Notes: generated by a model not told the origin, from the letters alone. 64,000 nucleotides of DNA from an uncultured Clostridia bacterium (GCA_947175195.1 CAMWLQ010000003.1:1-64000); one strand, 5' to 3'; shown: positions 18,922-27,092, counted from the stretch's first letter. A program made the numbers and translations.

Positions 18922-20028
18922 ATGAGCTCTTATTTTGACGAAAGAACAGAGAAAACACTAACCGCAATCGAGGATGTACTCGATACCCTGCCCTACTTTG
19001 CACGGGAGTTTAACGTGGGTATATCCATGCGGACTATGCCGCTTACAAGGCTCGGATACCTACGGGATATTCGAGTCTTTTGCGATTATCTTGTTAAACG
19101 CAAATTCAAGCGCGACAATCTTATGATTATCGACCTTACGGTAGAGCATCTTGCCCAGGTTACCCCTACCGATATAGAAATGTATATCGACTACCTGTCC
19201 ATGTACACAATGGACGGCAAAAAGCATATGTGCAAGGAACACGCCAAGGAGCGCAAGGTGTCAAGCCTGCGCGCGCTGTTCAAGTATTTTTACAAGCGCG
19301 AAAAAATCGACCATGACGTCATGACCAAGGTAGATACGCCCAAGGTCCACCTCAAGCCAATTGTGCGCCTGGACGTGAACGAGGTCGTGGACATCTTGGA
19401 CGAGGCGGAAACCGGCGACAACCTTACAGGCAGGCAAAAGGCGTTTCACGACGCTACCGCAGTGCGCGACGAGGCTATGCTGTCGCTGTTTTTGGGCACG
19501 GGTATTCGTATAAGCGAGTGCGTGGGGCTCAACCGTTCCGATATTAACTTTGCCGACAACAGCTTTATGGTGACGCGCAAGGGCGGCAATACGTCCGTAC
19601 TCTATTTTTCGGAAGAGGTTGCCGACGCACTGCGCAAGTACATAGACTGGCTGGACGGACAAATCGCCGAGGGCACTCCCTTCGGCAAGCGCGTGTACGA
19701 TCCCGACGCGCTGTTCATTTCCGGCAAGGGCGGACGAATGACGCCGCGCGCCGTACAGCTTATGGTCAAAAAATACGCCAAAATCACCACCCCGTTCAAA
19801 AAGATAACGCCGCACAAGCTGCGCAGCACGTACGGCACCAATCTTTACCACGAAACGCACGATATTTTCGTCGTGGCGGAGGTTTTGGGTCATACCGACG
19901 TCAACACCACGCGCAAGCATTACGCCGCAATGAGCGAGGATATTCGCCGCGAGGCTGTAAGCAAGGTAAAGCTGCGCGATAAGGACGCGCAAGCCCCCGA
20001 CGATGACGACGGTGACGACGATGAATAA
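18922..20028 (+). CDS. tyrosine recombinase, XerS-like
   Basis: A 368-residue tyrosine recombinase with all catalytic residues visible: R196 (GTGIRISE), K220 (TRKGG), H298 and R301 (HKLRSTYGT), H324 (LGHTDVNTT) and Y334 (KHY). The N-terminal core-binding domain (about 10-140) has the extended layout of single-recombinase XerS/XerH proteins (about 355-365 residues) rather than the roughly 300 residues of XerC/XerD. Similarity to streptococcal XerS extends through IEDVLDTLPYFAREF and the RKGG stretch. XerS resolves chromosome dimers at one dif-type site; I could not identify such a site here. It ends in a very acidic tail (DDDDGDDDE). A different integrase function cannot be excluded. It lies in one unit with the padR gene and the following small gene. 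Confidence 0.8.
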   Translation: MSSYFDERTEKTLTAIEDVLDTLPYFAREFNVGISMRTMPLTRLGYLRDIRVFCDYLVKRKFKRDNLMIIDLTVEHLAQVTPTDIEMYIDYLSMYTMDGKKHMCKEHAKERKVSSLRALFKYFYKREKIDHDVMTKVDTPKVHLKPIVRLDVNEVVDILDEAETGDNLTGRQKAFHDATAVRDEAMLSLFLGTGIRISECVGLNRSDINFADNSFMVTRKGGNTSVLYFSEEVADALRKYIDWLDGQIAEGTPFGKRVYDPDALFISGKGGRMTPRAVQLMVKKYAKITTPFKKITPHKLRSTYGTNLYHETHDIFVVAEVLGHTDVNTTRKHYAAMSEDIRREAVSKVKLRDKDAQAPDDDDGDDDE

Positions 20029-20404
20029 CGACGCGGCGCGGCTGCTTAACGACGCCGTAATAAATAGGCTTGCGGATATTTACCTGTCGTTTTTGAATAT
20101 CCCCACCTGCCGACAAAGCTACCGCCGCATTAAAAATGCGGTTATTCTTTGCGCGCTTGTTTACGACGATATGTCGTTGGTATACGCCGAACTGGAAAAA
20201 ACAGAAATATGCTCGGCGGCGGAAATAGCGCGCGATATTGCCACGACCATTAACAGCCTACCCAATCCGATTGGGGAAACGTTCAACAACGCGTACTGCG
20301 CCGAATCGGAAATGGGCTTTATGCCAAAACACAAAAATACCGAGGACATTATAGCATTCCTCGGCAAAACTTTCCTATATATACTGGAAACTAATTATAG
20401 ATAA
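20021..20404 (+). CDS. small protein resembling a stand-alone Spo0A C-terminal DNA-binding domain
   Basis: About 127 residues. It lacks a receiver domain, but the pattern fits a divergent Spo0A_C fold: LNIPTCRQSYRRIKNAVILC resembles the Spo0A stretch IGVPPHLKGYRYLREAI. The helix-turn-helix region is SAAEIARDIATTINSL, and the end KNTEDIIAFLGKTF resembles PTNSEFIAMIADKL. The start at 20021 overlaps the recombinase stop (ATGAATAA), implying coupling; an ATG at 20003 is the alternative. A second gene of this type is at 59633-59962. The assignment comes from pattern matching by eye; treat the function as unknown. Confidence 0.6.
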   Translation: MNNDAARLLNDAVINRLADIYLSFLNIPTCRQSYRRIKNAVILCALVYDDMSLVYAELEKTEICSAAEIARDIATTINSLPNPIGETFNNAYCAESEMGFMPKHKNTEDIIAFLGKTFLYILETNYR

Positions 20405-20430
20405 TAAGGTTGAGGCAACTCGACCTTATT
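20403..20430. terminator. bidirectional terminator between convergent units
   Basis: A 12-bp stem with one G-U pair: AATAAGGTTGAG at 20403-20414, loop GCAA, and CTCGACCTTATT at 20419-20430, followed by TTCTTAATT. It ends the padR unit and overlaps the stop codon of the opposing activase gene. Confidence 0.8.
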
Positions 20431-21379
20431 TCTTAATTCTCACTGCGCCGTTGTCGCACTTGTTGCCCCAAGAATCGATGAGCTCGTCCTCTTTGTAAAC
20501 ACATATGATTTCGCAATGGTTGGCGCACTTGCCGCACTCGAATCCGCGCGTTTTAAATTCTATGTCCGCAATATCGAACGAGAACGGGTTTTCCTTGCCG
20601 CTGCGCCTTGCAAGCACAGCAACGCCGAACGCGCCCATAAGGTGTCCGTTTTCGTCGACCGTTACCTCGCTGCCCACCTCGTCCTCAAACGCTTTTTTTA
20701 CGCCCACGTTCTTGCTGACGCCGCCCTGAAAAACTATGGGCGCTTTTATTTTTTTGCCCTTGCCTATATTGTTGAGGTAATTGGTTACAACCGCCTTGCA
20801 CAGCCCCGCAATTATATCCTCTTTTTTGTGACCTATTTGTGCCTTGTGCACAAGATCGCTTTCGGCAAACACCGTGCAGCGCGCCGCTATATTTGTAGGG
20901 TTTTTGGAGGTAAGCGCTATCTCGCCGAAGTCCTCTACCGACACGCCCAGCCTGTGCGCCTGACTGGACAAAAACGAGCCCGTCCCCGCCGCACACAGCG
21001 TGTTCATTGCGTAATCGACAACAAACCCGTTTTCGATTATAATGATTTTGGAGTCCTGCCCGCCTATTTCGAATATGGTGTTTACATCGGGATGTATGGT
21101 CGTAGTGCCTATTGCGTGCGCGGTGATTTCGTTTTTGACAACGCTTGCGCCAGTCATAACGCCGATAAGCTTACGCGCGCTGCCCGTCGTTCCCACGGAC
21201 ACTATATCGACGTCCTTTCCGTCCAGCTGACGCTCCAACGCTTTAAGTAGCTTTTTAACCGCGCCCGTAGGATCGCCTTCCGTCCATAAATATTCCTTTG
21301 CGAGTATATTGTTGTCGCCGTCTATAACCACGCCCTTGGTGGAAATAGAGCCTATGTCTATACCTAAATATGCCTTCAT
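20426..21379 (-). CDS. BadF/HgdC-type ATPase, activator of a 2-hydroxyacyl-CoA dehydratase-like reductase
   Basis: A 317-residue ASKHA-fold ATPase: phosphate-1 loop GIDIGSISTKGVVID at the N-terminus, EIGGQDSK phosphate-2 loop, NTLCAAGTGSF with the cysteine that ligates the inter-subunit [4Fe-4S] cluster, and AARCTVFAESD with a second cysteine. These proteins form homodimers around one cluster and use ATP to push electrons into a partner. The C-terminus has extra cysteines (FECGKCANHCEIICVYK) that standard HgdC lacks; they may bind another cluster. The partner proteins are the two genes directly upstream. The start overlaps the preceding gene by 4 bases (ATGA). Last gene of the marR operon. 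Confidence 0.88.
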   Translation of the reverse strand: MKAYLGIDIGSISTKGVVIDGDNNILAKEYLWTEGDPTGAVKKLLKALERQLDGKDVDIVSVGTTGSARKLIGVMTGASVVKNEITAHAIGTTTIHPDVNTIFEIGGQDSKIIIIENGFVVDYAMNTLCAAGTGSFLSSQAHRLGVSVEDFGEIALTSKNPTNIAARCTVFAESDLVHKAQIGHKKEDIIAGLCKAVVTNYLNNIGKGKKIKAPIVFQGGVSKNVGVKKAFEDEVGSEVTVDENGHLMGAFGVAVLARRSGKENPFSFDIADIEFKTRGFECGKCANHCEIICVYKEDELIDSWGNKCDNGAVRIKK

Positions 21380-22461
21380 ACCGCCTTACTCCTTTCGCCC
21401 GCTTTTCGGACCTCTATCATATCGTAAAATGCCTCCAGTCGCGTTTTTACGCCCGTTTCGCTCGTTTGCGAATCGAAACTGAAATGCAAAATGGGAATAT
21501 GCAAATCGTCGCTCACGCGCTGCAAAATGGGCGTTGCGTCGTTTTCAGGCATACACCCGAACGACTTGACGTGAATAACGCCGTCACAGCCCGACCGCGC
21601 AAACTCCATTGCCTCCGCTATCGTGCTGTTTGCCGTTGCGCCTATATCGAACTTAACGTAATCCTTTGCGTAATCGCGTTTGCGCTTGTTTTCGTTATGA
21701 ATAATCGTGCATGAAAAATTCATTTTTCTATAAACCTCCATGCCGAACTTGGCAAGCTCCTTTTCCATAAAGTGATTTGAAAACGGCTCTTGCACGGTGT
21801 AGTAATCGCCGACAAACCCGATTTTGAGCGTATTTTTCGGCTTGTCCGTCTTGATTGCGTTTAGCGCATTCCAATACTCGACTATAAGCGCCTTTACCGT
21901 CTTTCCGTCGTTGGCTTTGGCAAGCTTTGCCAAGAACTCGTTGTACGTTTTGTCGAACTCACCGTTCACCACCTCAAACCCGACGTTGCGGCGTATAAAG
22001 TCCTCAAACTTGTCGAGCGCTTTGATTATTCTGATCGTGGTCGGCGCCGCGGCAACCACCTTTGCAATCGACACGTCGGGATTGATAATCTTAAGATTTT
22101 TCATTATCGACTTGGGCGACGACCATTTTATTTCCGCCATATTAAAGAACATAAACTCATAGCCCATGTCGCGCAGGAGCTGCTCCTGCAGCTCGCCGTA
22201 ATACTCCAACCTACATTCGCCGTAAATTTGTGCAAGGCAGTTTGCGCCAAGCTCCAAAGCCTCGATATACGTGCCCAAGCAATACTTAAACGGCACGCAA
22301 ACATAGTCGGGACTGTACTTGCCGCCAATCTCGAGCGTCTTTTTTGTTATGGGTGGAGGAATGAGATAGCTTACCCCAAACCCGTTTTCCATTAAATATC
22401 TAAACGCATACGCGTAGTTCCCTATGTGCGGGAAACATACAATAATATCTTTGCGATCCAT
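21376..22461 (-). CDS. HgdB/COG3581-like subunit of an ATP-driven reductase
   Basis: 361 residues resembling the 2-hydroxyglutaryl-CoA dehydratase D-component family: FPHIGNYAYAFRYLMENGFGV, then PPITKKTLEIGGKYSPDYVCVPFKYCLG, then NCLAQIYGECRLEYYGE. Cysteines at about 55, 60, 74 and 82 and in SFGCMPEND are candidate Fe-S ligands. In many Clostridia this domain is part of one long polypeptide with the activase and DUF2229 domains; here the three are separate genes. It follows the DUF2229 gene by 12 bases. The substrate cannot be read from the sequence. Confidence 0.8.
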   Translation of the reverse strand: MDRKDIIVCFPHIGNYAYAFRYLMENGFGVSYLIPPPITKKTLEIGGKYSPDYVCVPFKYCLGTYIEALELGANCLAQIYGECRLEYYGELQEQLLRDMGYEFMFFNMAEIKWSSPKSIMKNLKIINPDVSIAKVVAAAPTTIRIIKALDKFEDFIRRNVGFEVVNGEFDKTYNEFLAKLAKANDGKTVKALIVEYWNALNAIKTDKPKNTLKIGFVGDYYTVQEPFSNHFMEKELAKFGMEVYRKMNFSCTIIHNENKRKRDYAKDYVKFDIGATANSTIAEAMEFARSGCDGVIHVKSFGCMPENDATPILQRVSDDLHIPILHFSFDSQTSETGVKTRLEAFYDMIEVRKAGERSKAV

Positions 22462-22473
22462 AATTATTCTCCG

Positions 22474-23406
22474 TCAGTCGTGGCACTGTTGTTTTTGAGC
22501 CTGCTTTTTCAGCTCGATAATATCCACAAAGCTCTCAAGCCGCGTTTCCATACCCGCGGTGCCGGACTGTGCGTCCACCGTCAAAGTAATCATAGGCTTG
22601 TCCTTGTACTTGCGTATAAGCAGCTCGTCCATCATACTGTCCGTGCCGCAGGGAAACGCCGTTACCAAGATTATGCCGTCCACGTTGTCCTTTAACAGCT
22701 CCACCGCGCCGACAAGATGACGGTTGTACGGCCACTGCATTGTGGTGGTAACGTCCTGCGAGGCGCGTATACATTCGCGTTCGTCCGCATATTCGGCTAT
22801 TATAGGCTCACAGCCAAGCGCTTTGACGGCGCTTATTATAGGGTCGCCTATGTATTTATCGCCCACGCAATAGGCGTGCGCAACAATAAGTATTTTTGTT
22901 TTGTCGGTGTTTTCCAGTACCGCGTTTTGCTTTTGCTCACGCAGCATATCGTAGTTCATTTGCGCTTGCTTTGCCATTATGTACGCATACTTGATTTGCG
23001 ACCGCTTAATGCCGAGGAACTTGCCCATTTTGTAAACAGCCTTGCGCTCGCGGTAAACGTTTCTGTCGTAAATATCGTAATACAACAGTTTAACGTTCCT
23101 GTCACAAAACGTCGTGTTTACCACGTCGGGCAAAGCCCAAAACTTTGTGCACATTTCGTACTTAAGCCAGTACTTTTGCCTCGGCACGAATATGTAGTCA
23201 CACTTGTCCAAAAGCCATTCTACAGCCCCGAGCATAATCTTTGACGGCAAGCACGCCTCGTCGATTGCGAGGTTGGAGCCGTTGGTGACGACCTGCTTGT
23301 CGGTTTCGGGACTGACAATATAGTCAACGCCTATCTCGTCGAAAAACGTCGTCCAAAATTTGTGATGCTTATAATATAAAAGCGCTCTCGGTATTCCTAT
23401 CTTCAT
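22474..23406 (-). CDS. DUF2229/COG3580 protein, partner of the activase and HgdB-like subunit
   Basis: A 310-residue protein opening MKIGIPRALLYYKHHKFWTTFF, the family signature, followed by DEACLPSKIMLG. Conserved-looking cysteines also occur in AHAYCVGDK and AFPCGTDSMMDE, positions where this family holds Fe-S ligands. The C-terminal part TLTVDAQSGTAGMETRLESFVDII parallels the end of the next gene (SFDSQTSETGVKTRLEAFYDMI), so the two are ancient relatives that probably pair. It starts 3 bases after the degV stop. Confidence 0.8.
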   Translation of the reverse strand: MKIGIPRALLYYKHHKFWTTFFDEIGVDYIVSPETDKQVVTNGSNLAIDEACLPSKIMLGAVEWLLDKCDYIFVPRQKYWLKYEMCTKFWALPDVVNTTFCDRNVKLLYYDIYDRNVYRERKAVYKMGKFLGIKRSQIKYAYIMAKQAQMNYDMLREQKQNAVLENTDKTKILIVAHAYCVGDKYIGDPIISAVKALGCEPIIAEYADERECIRASQDVTTTMQWPYNRHLVGAVELLKDNVDGIILVTAFPCGTDSMMDELLIRKYKDKPMITLTVDAQSGTAGMETRLESFVDIIELKKQAQKQQCHD

Positions 23407-23409
23407 AAT

Positions 23410-24255
23410 TTACTTTGCAAAGAATGCAACCGCTATTGCATTCGGTCCTATGTGTGTGCCTATCGTACTGCCTATCATATACGACGGAATATTCTCCGTT
23501 TTACCCTTCCACAACTGTTCGCTGTCCTGCAAATATTTTTGCAGGTAATCGCCCGAAAGTCCCGAATACGCCAACGCATACGGCATATCAAAGTCGATTC
23601 CGCCGCACTTTTCGACAAGCTGGTTTAAAAGGTTGTTGCTCTTTTTAGATCCCATAGCCTTGCCGACAAGCTTTATTTCGCCCTTTACGATTGAGATAAC
23701 CGGCTTGATTGACAACAATTCGCCCGCTATCGCAGCCACGGACGATATACGCCCGCCCTTGCGCAGGTATTTTAACGTACCCAATACGGCAAGCAGCTGT
23801 ATTTTATTCTTTTTGTCGTTAAGCTCTTTTACTATTTCAGCTGCGGTCTTGCCTTCGCCGATAAGCCTGAGAGCGTATTGCAACAAAATTCTTTCGCCTA
23901 TACACGCCTCGATGCTGTCCACTACGTGAACTTTGCCGCCGAACTTTTTTGCCGCCTTAACGGCGCTCGAATACGTTCCCGACAGCTTGGACGAAATAGT
24001 AATGGCTATTACCTCGCTGCCGTCGGCGGTAAGCTCGCCAAAGCTTTCCTCCCAAGCATATTCGTTTACCTGACTCGTTTGCGGCAGCTCCGCGCTCTCT
24101 ATCAGTTTGTCAAAAAACTCCTTGTGAGTTAAGTCTATGCCGTCCGAAAACTCCTCGTCGCCGAAACGCACCTTCATGGGTATTAAATATATGCCTAACT
24201 GCTCCGCCTCGTCCTTTTCCACGTCGGAGGCGGAGTCAACTATAATTTTAATCAT
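23410..24255 (-). CDS. DegV-family fatty-acid-binding protein (FakB-like)
   Basis: A 281-residue two-domain DegV protein: IIVDSASDV at the N-terminus, PQTSQVN, and ITISSKLSGTYSSA, which form the carboxylate- and acyl-binding pocket in this family. DegV/FakB proteins hold a fatty acid and present it to fatty acid kinase FakA. No fakA is present in this window. The gene overlaps marR by 8 bases and precedes the reductase genes, suggesting that the whole operon handles acyl groups. Confidence 0.9.
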   Translation of the reverse strand: MIKIIVDSASDVEKDEAEQLGIYLIPMKVRFGDEEFSDGIDLTHKEFFDKLIESAELPQTSQVNEYAWEESFGELTADGSEVIAITISSKLSGTYSSAVKAAKKFGGKVHVVDSIEACIGERILLQYALRLIGEGKTAAEIVKELNDKKNKIQLLAVLGTLKYLRKGGRISSVAAIAGELLSIKPVISIVKGEIKLVGKAMGSKKSNNLLNQLVEKCGGIDFDMPYALAYSGLSGDYLQKYLQDSEQLWKGKTENIPSYMIGSTIGTHIGPNAIAVAFFAK

Positions 24256-24697
24256 TGTTTTTAACCAAATCCTTGTAATAAGTTTTTAAGTTATCGACTA
24301 TCGTACCAAGTGATTTGTAAAAGAATATACGCTCCTCGGCGGTAAAATCGACGCTGCCAGCCTTAACAGCTTGGACTGCCCTGCCGCAAATGTTGACGGC
24401 TATCTCCTTGCCCGTATCCGTCAACACAATAACGGCATTGCGCCCGTTGGAATCGTGTTTGACGTGACCGTTATCCTGCATAATTTTGAGCGCACGCGAA
24501 ATCGCAGCCTTGTCCTCCAGCGTCAATTCGACAAGCTCCTTTGCCGTAAGCCCTTGCGGATTTTTATTGAGATAGTAAAGGCACATGACATGAATGGTCT
24601 TCAATCCGTACTTTTCAATCTCAAAGGCCTTGATTTTTTGCACAAGCTTGTTAAGCGCTAAAATAGCATTTGTAAAATCCTCGAATAACTGTTCCAT
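24248..24697 (-). CDS. MarR-family transcriptional regulator, probable autorepressor of the operon
   Basis: 149 residues with the MarR winged helix: YGLKTIHVMCLYYLNKNPQGLTAKELVELTLEDKAAISRALKIMQDNGHV, then a short wing and VLTDTGKEIA. The ATG at 24697 is chosen because AAAGGTGATT lies directly before it; a GTG at 24703 is possible. The promoter just upstream is bracketed by two palindromes sharing AGTTGATTNNTCAACT, which strongly suggests self-control of marR-degV-DUF2229-HgdB-activase. The operator resembles those of FabT, the MarR-type regulator of fatty acid synthesis in lactic bacteria, but orthology is not shown. Confidence 0.88.
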   Translation of the reverse strand: MEQLFEDFTNAILALNKLVQKIKAFEIEKYGLKTIHVMCLYYLNKNPQGLTAKELVELTLEDKAAISRALKIMQDNGHVKHDSNGRNAVIVLTDTGKEIAVNICGRAVQAVKAGSVDFTAEERIFFYKSLGTIVDNLKTYYKDLVKNND

Positions 24698-24706
24698 AAT
24701 CACCTT

Positions 24707-24726
24707 TTAGTTGATTAGTCAACTAA
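24707..24726 (-). promoter_or_regulatory. operator 1 of the marR operon
   Basis: Palindrome TTAGTTGA-N4-TCAACTAA between the -10 box and the start codon, covering the predicted transcription start and touching the ribosome-binding region. Confidence 0.8.
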
Positions 24727-24729
24727 CAT

Positions 24730-24758
24730 AGTATATCGTATTATATGCACGTTGTCAA
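24730..24758 (-). promoter_or_regulatory. marR operon promoter
   Basis: On the minus strand TTGACA (complement of 24753-24758), 17 bases, TATACT (complement of 24730-24735). It lies exactly between two operator copies whose centres are 57 bp apart. Confidence 0.85.
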
Positions 24759-24760
24759 CC

Positions 24761-24786
24761 AAATTAGTTGATTAATCAACTAATTT
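24761..24786 (-). promoter_or_regulatory. operator 2 of the marR operon
   Basis: A perfect 26-bp palindrome with half-site AAATTAGTTGATT, immediately upstream of the -35 box. It shares the core AGTTGATTNNTCAACT with operator 1. Confidence 0.85.
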
Positions 24787-24814
24787 GCGCATAATCGTCA
24801 GTTTAAAGCAAACA

Positions 24815-24847
24815 AAAACAGCCTTGCATTACCTGCAAAGCTGTTTT
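24815..24847 (-). terminator. terminator of thrS
   Basis: Stem AAAACAGC/GCTGTTTT with an inner TTGC/GCAA pairing across one mismatch; on the minus strand the stem is followed by TTTGTTTGC. It sits 11 bases after the thrS stop codon. Confidence 0.75.
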
Positions 24848-24858
24848 ATGTTGTTTAA

Positions 24859-26793
24859 TCAGTTGATTGCTTTGGTGTCTATTTCCTCGCGGATTTTGTG
24901 GTAGAATTCGTCAAAGGTCATTGTGCCGAGGTTGTCGTTGCGGTGGCGGACGGAAACAAGGTTTTGCTCCGCCTCCTTATCGCCTATTACAAGCATGTAC
25001 GGCACTTTGTCCATTTGCGCCTCGCGGATTTTATATCCGATTTTTTCGCTGCGGTTGTCGTCCGTAGCAAGTATGCCGCGGCGTTTAAGCTCGTTTGTAA
25101 TTTCCGTGCATTTGTCCGCCGTGCGCTCGGTAAGCGACATTACGCGCACCTGTTCGGGCGAAATCCACAGCGGGAACGCGCCGCCGAACTTTTCTATCAA
25201 AAGCGCGAGCGTGCGCTCGTAGCAGCCTATGGAGCTGCGGTGGATAATGTACGGGGTTTTCTTTTCGCCGTTTACGTCGATGTAAGTCATATCGAACTTT
25301 TCGGCAAGGAACATGTCAACCTGTATCGTCAACAAGGTATCCTCTTTGCCGTAAACGTTGCGTGACTGAATGTCCAGCTTGGGACCGTAGAACGCCGCCT
25401 CGCCTATTCCCTCCACGTATGTCACGCCGAGGTCGTCGAGTATGTTTTTCATTATCTTTTCCGCCTCTTTCCACTTGGCGGGCTCTTGGATATACTTGTC
25501 TTTGTCCTTGGGATCCCAGCGCGAGAAACGGTAGAATATGTCGTCGTGCAAGCCGAAGATGTTAAGCATATATTCGCACAAATCCAAGCAGCCTTTAAAC
25601 TCGTCCTCGAGCTGTTCGGGCGTGCATATTATATGTCCCTCGGCAAGAGTGAACTGCCGCACCCTTGTAAGCCCGTGCATCTCGCCGCTCGATTCGTTGC
25701 GGAACAGCGTGCTTGTTTCGTTGTAGCGGCACGGAAGGTCGCGGTAGCTTTTAAGTCCGTTTTTGTAAATCATATATTGGAAGGGGCAAGTCATGGGACG
25801 GAGCGCAAGCACCTCGTCGTCCATAACCTCGTCGCCTATTATGAACATGCCGTCGCGGTAGTGGTCCCAGTGTCCGCTGAGCTTGTACAAATCGCTCTTT
25901 GCCATATACGGCGTTTTGGTGAGCATATAGCCACGGCGCTCCTCCTCGTCCTCGACAAAGCGCTGCATTGTTTGTATCATCTTTGCGCCCTTGGGCATAA
26001 AAAGCGGCAAGCCTTGACCTATGCGCTCCTCCGTCATAAACAGCTGCATATCCCTGCCCAGCTTGTTGTGGTCGCGCTTTTTAGCCTCGGCAAGCTTTTG
26101 AAGGTATTCCTCTACCTCCGATTTCTTTTCGAACGCAACGCCGTAAATGCGCGTTAGCATTTTGTTATGCTCGTCGCCCTTCCAGTACGCGCCCGCAAGC
26201 TGAATGAGCTTGACGTGCTTTACCTTGCCCGTGCTCGGCAGGTGCGGACCTCTGCACAAATCCACAAAGTTGCCTTGGCGGTAGAACGTTATTTTGCTAC
26301 GCGCAGGGAGCTCCTCTATGAGCTGCATTTTGTACACCTCGTTGTAGCCCTGCATTTGCGCCATTGCCGCTTTGCGCGTTACCACCTCACGCTCGATGGG
26401 AAGATCCGCCGCAATAATGCGGTTCATCTCGTTTTCCACCGACACAAGATCGTCCATGGTTATGGCAAACGGCAAATCTACGTCGTAGTAAAAGCCCGTG
26501 GCCGTAGCAGGTCCTATTGCAAGCTGCGCCGCGGGATAGACCGTTTTTATAGCCTGCGCCAAAATATGCGACGCGGTATGACGGTACACCTCCCGTCCCT
26601 CGTCGTCGCGGTACGTCAGTATCTCCAGCGTGCAGTCAGCAGTTATCGGGCTTTTAAGGTCTACAAGCTCGCCGTTTACCTTTGCCACAAGCGCGGCGCG
26701 AGCAAGCCCTTCGCTGATGTTCTTAGCGACCTGCTCAGCCGTAATGCCGTTTTCCACTTCTATGACGCTGCCGTCTTTAAGTGTGATTTTCAT
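24859..26793 (-). CDS. thrS: threonyl-tRNA synthetase
   Basis: 644 residues with full ThrRS architecture: N-terminal TGS domain (MKITLKDGSVIEVENG), the editing domain with HTASH and CRGPH, the class II catalytic core with the zinc-binding cysteine in MTCPFQY, RVRQFTLAEGH (motif 2 region) and HRSSIGCYERTLALLIE (motif 3), and a C-terminal anticodon-binding domain (SPEQVRVMSL onward). It charges tRNA-Thr and clears mischarged Ser. The start at 26793 has GGAGG eight bases upstream; an ATG at 26817 would add eight residues absent from the family. Expression is controlled by the T-box leader. Confidence 0.97.
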   Translation of the reverse strand: MKITLKDGSVIEVENGITAEQVAKNISEGLARAALVAKVNGELVDLKSPITADCTLEILTYRDDEGREVYRHTASHILAQAIKTVYPAAQLAIGPATATGFYYDVDLPFAITMDDLVSVENEMNRIIAADLPIEREVVTRKAAMAQMQGYNEVYKMQLIEELPARSKITFYRQGNFVDLCRGPHLPSTGKVKHVKLIQLAGAYWKGDEHNKMLTRIYGVAFEKKSEVEEYLQKLAEAKKRDHNKLGRDMQLFMTEERIGQGLPLFMPKGAKMIQTMQRFVEDEEERRGYMLTKTPYMAKSDLYKLSGHWDHYRDGMFIIGDEVMDDEVLALRPMTCPFQYMIYKNGLKSYRDLPCRYNETSTLFRNESSGEMHGLTRVRQFTLAEGHIICTPEQLEDEFKGCLDLCEYMLNIFGLHDDIFYRFSRWDPKDKDKYIQEPAKWKEAEKIMKNILDDLGVTYVEGIGEAAFYGPKLDIQSRNVYGKEDTLLTIQVDMFLAEKFDMTYIDVNGEKKTPYIIHRSSIGCYERTLALLIEKFGGAFPLWISPEQVRVMSLTERTADKCTEITNELKRRGILATDDNRSEKIGYKIREAQMDKVPYMLVIGDKEAEQNLVSVRHRNDNLGTMTFDEFYHKIREEIDTKAIN

Positions 26794-26821
26794 TGTCTTG
26801 TCCTCCGAAATAAACAAAAAT

Positions 26822-27040
26822 AAATCGTCCGTAACAAATAGTTAAGGACGATAATTATACCGTGGTTCCACCTTAGTTCGCGCCATATAAGCGCCTCATT
26901 GTCTTACATAACCGTAAGCGGTTTCCGTATCATCGCGGTGGTTTCACTTGGCGCGGCTCATACAAGGTTTCCAGCTACCCCTTGCTCTCTGTCAATCACC
27001 CACGCGGCTACTTGTCCGCTACGGAATATTCGATTACTTT
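26822..27040 (-). promoter_or_regulatory. T-box leader (Thr) of thrS
   Basis: Read on the minus strand, the leader has the stem I elements CAGAGAG and GCTGGAAACC. The specifier loop reads GTGAAACCACC with the Thr codon ACC at 26942-26940. The T-box antiterminator sequence is AAGGTGGAACCACGG (near 26857-26873). The terminator hairpin ATCGTCC...GGACGAT (26824-26852) is followed by TTATTTTTG. Uncharged tRNA-Thr would stabilise the antiterminator and allow thrS transcription. Confidence 0.92.
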
Positions 27041-27041
27041 G

Positions 27042-27070
27042 AGTTTAGCACTGTAATTATATTTTGTCAA
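27042..27070 (-). promoter_or_regulatory. thrS promoter
   Basis: On the minus strand TTGACA (complement of 27065-27070), 17 bases, TAAACT (complement of 27042-27047). The start point would be about 27035, at the beginning of the T-box leader. Confidence 0.75.
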
Positions 27071-27092
27071 GCGATTTAATTCAATCTCAACC

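Noticed and set aside
16944-20430. Phase-variable (invertible) promoter of the giant gene switched by the neighbouring recombinase
   Set aside because: The two promoter repeats are direct in orientation and only 41 bp apart, and no inverted recombination sites flank the promoter.
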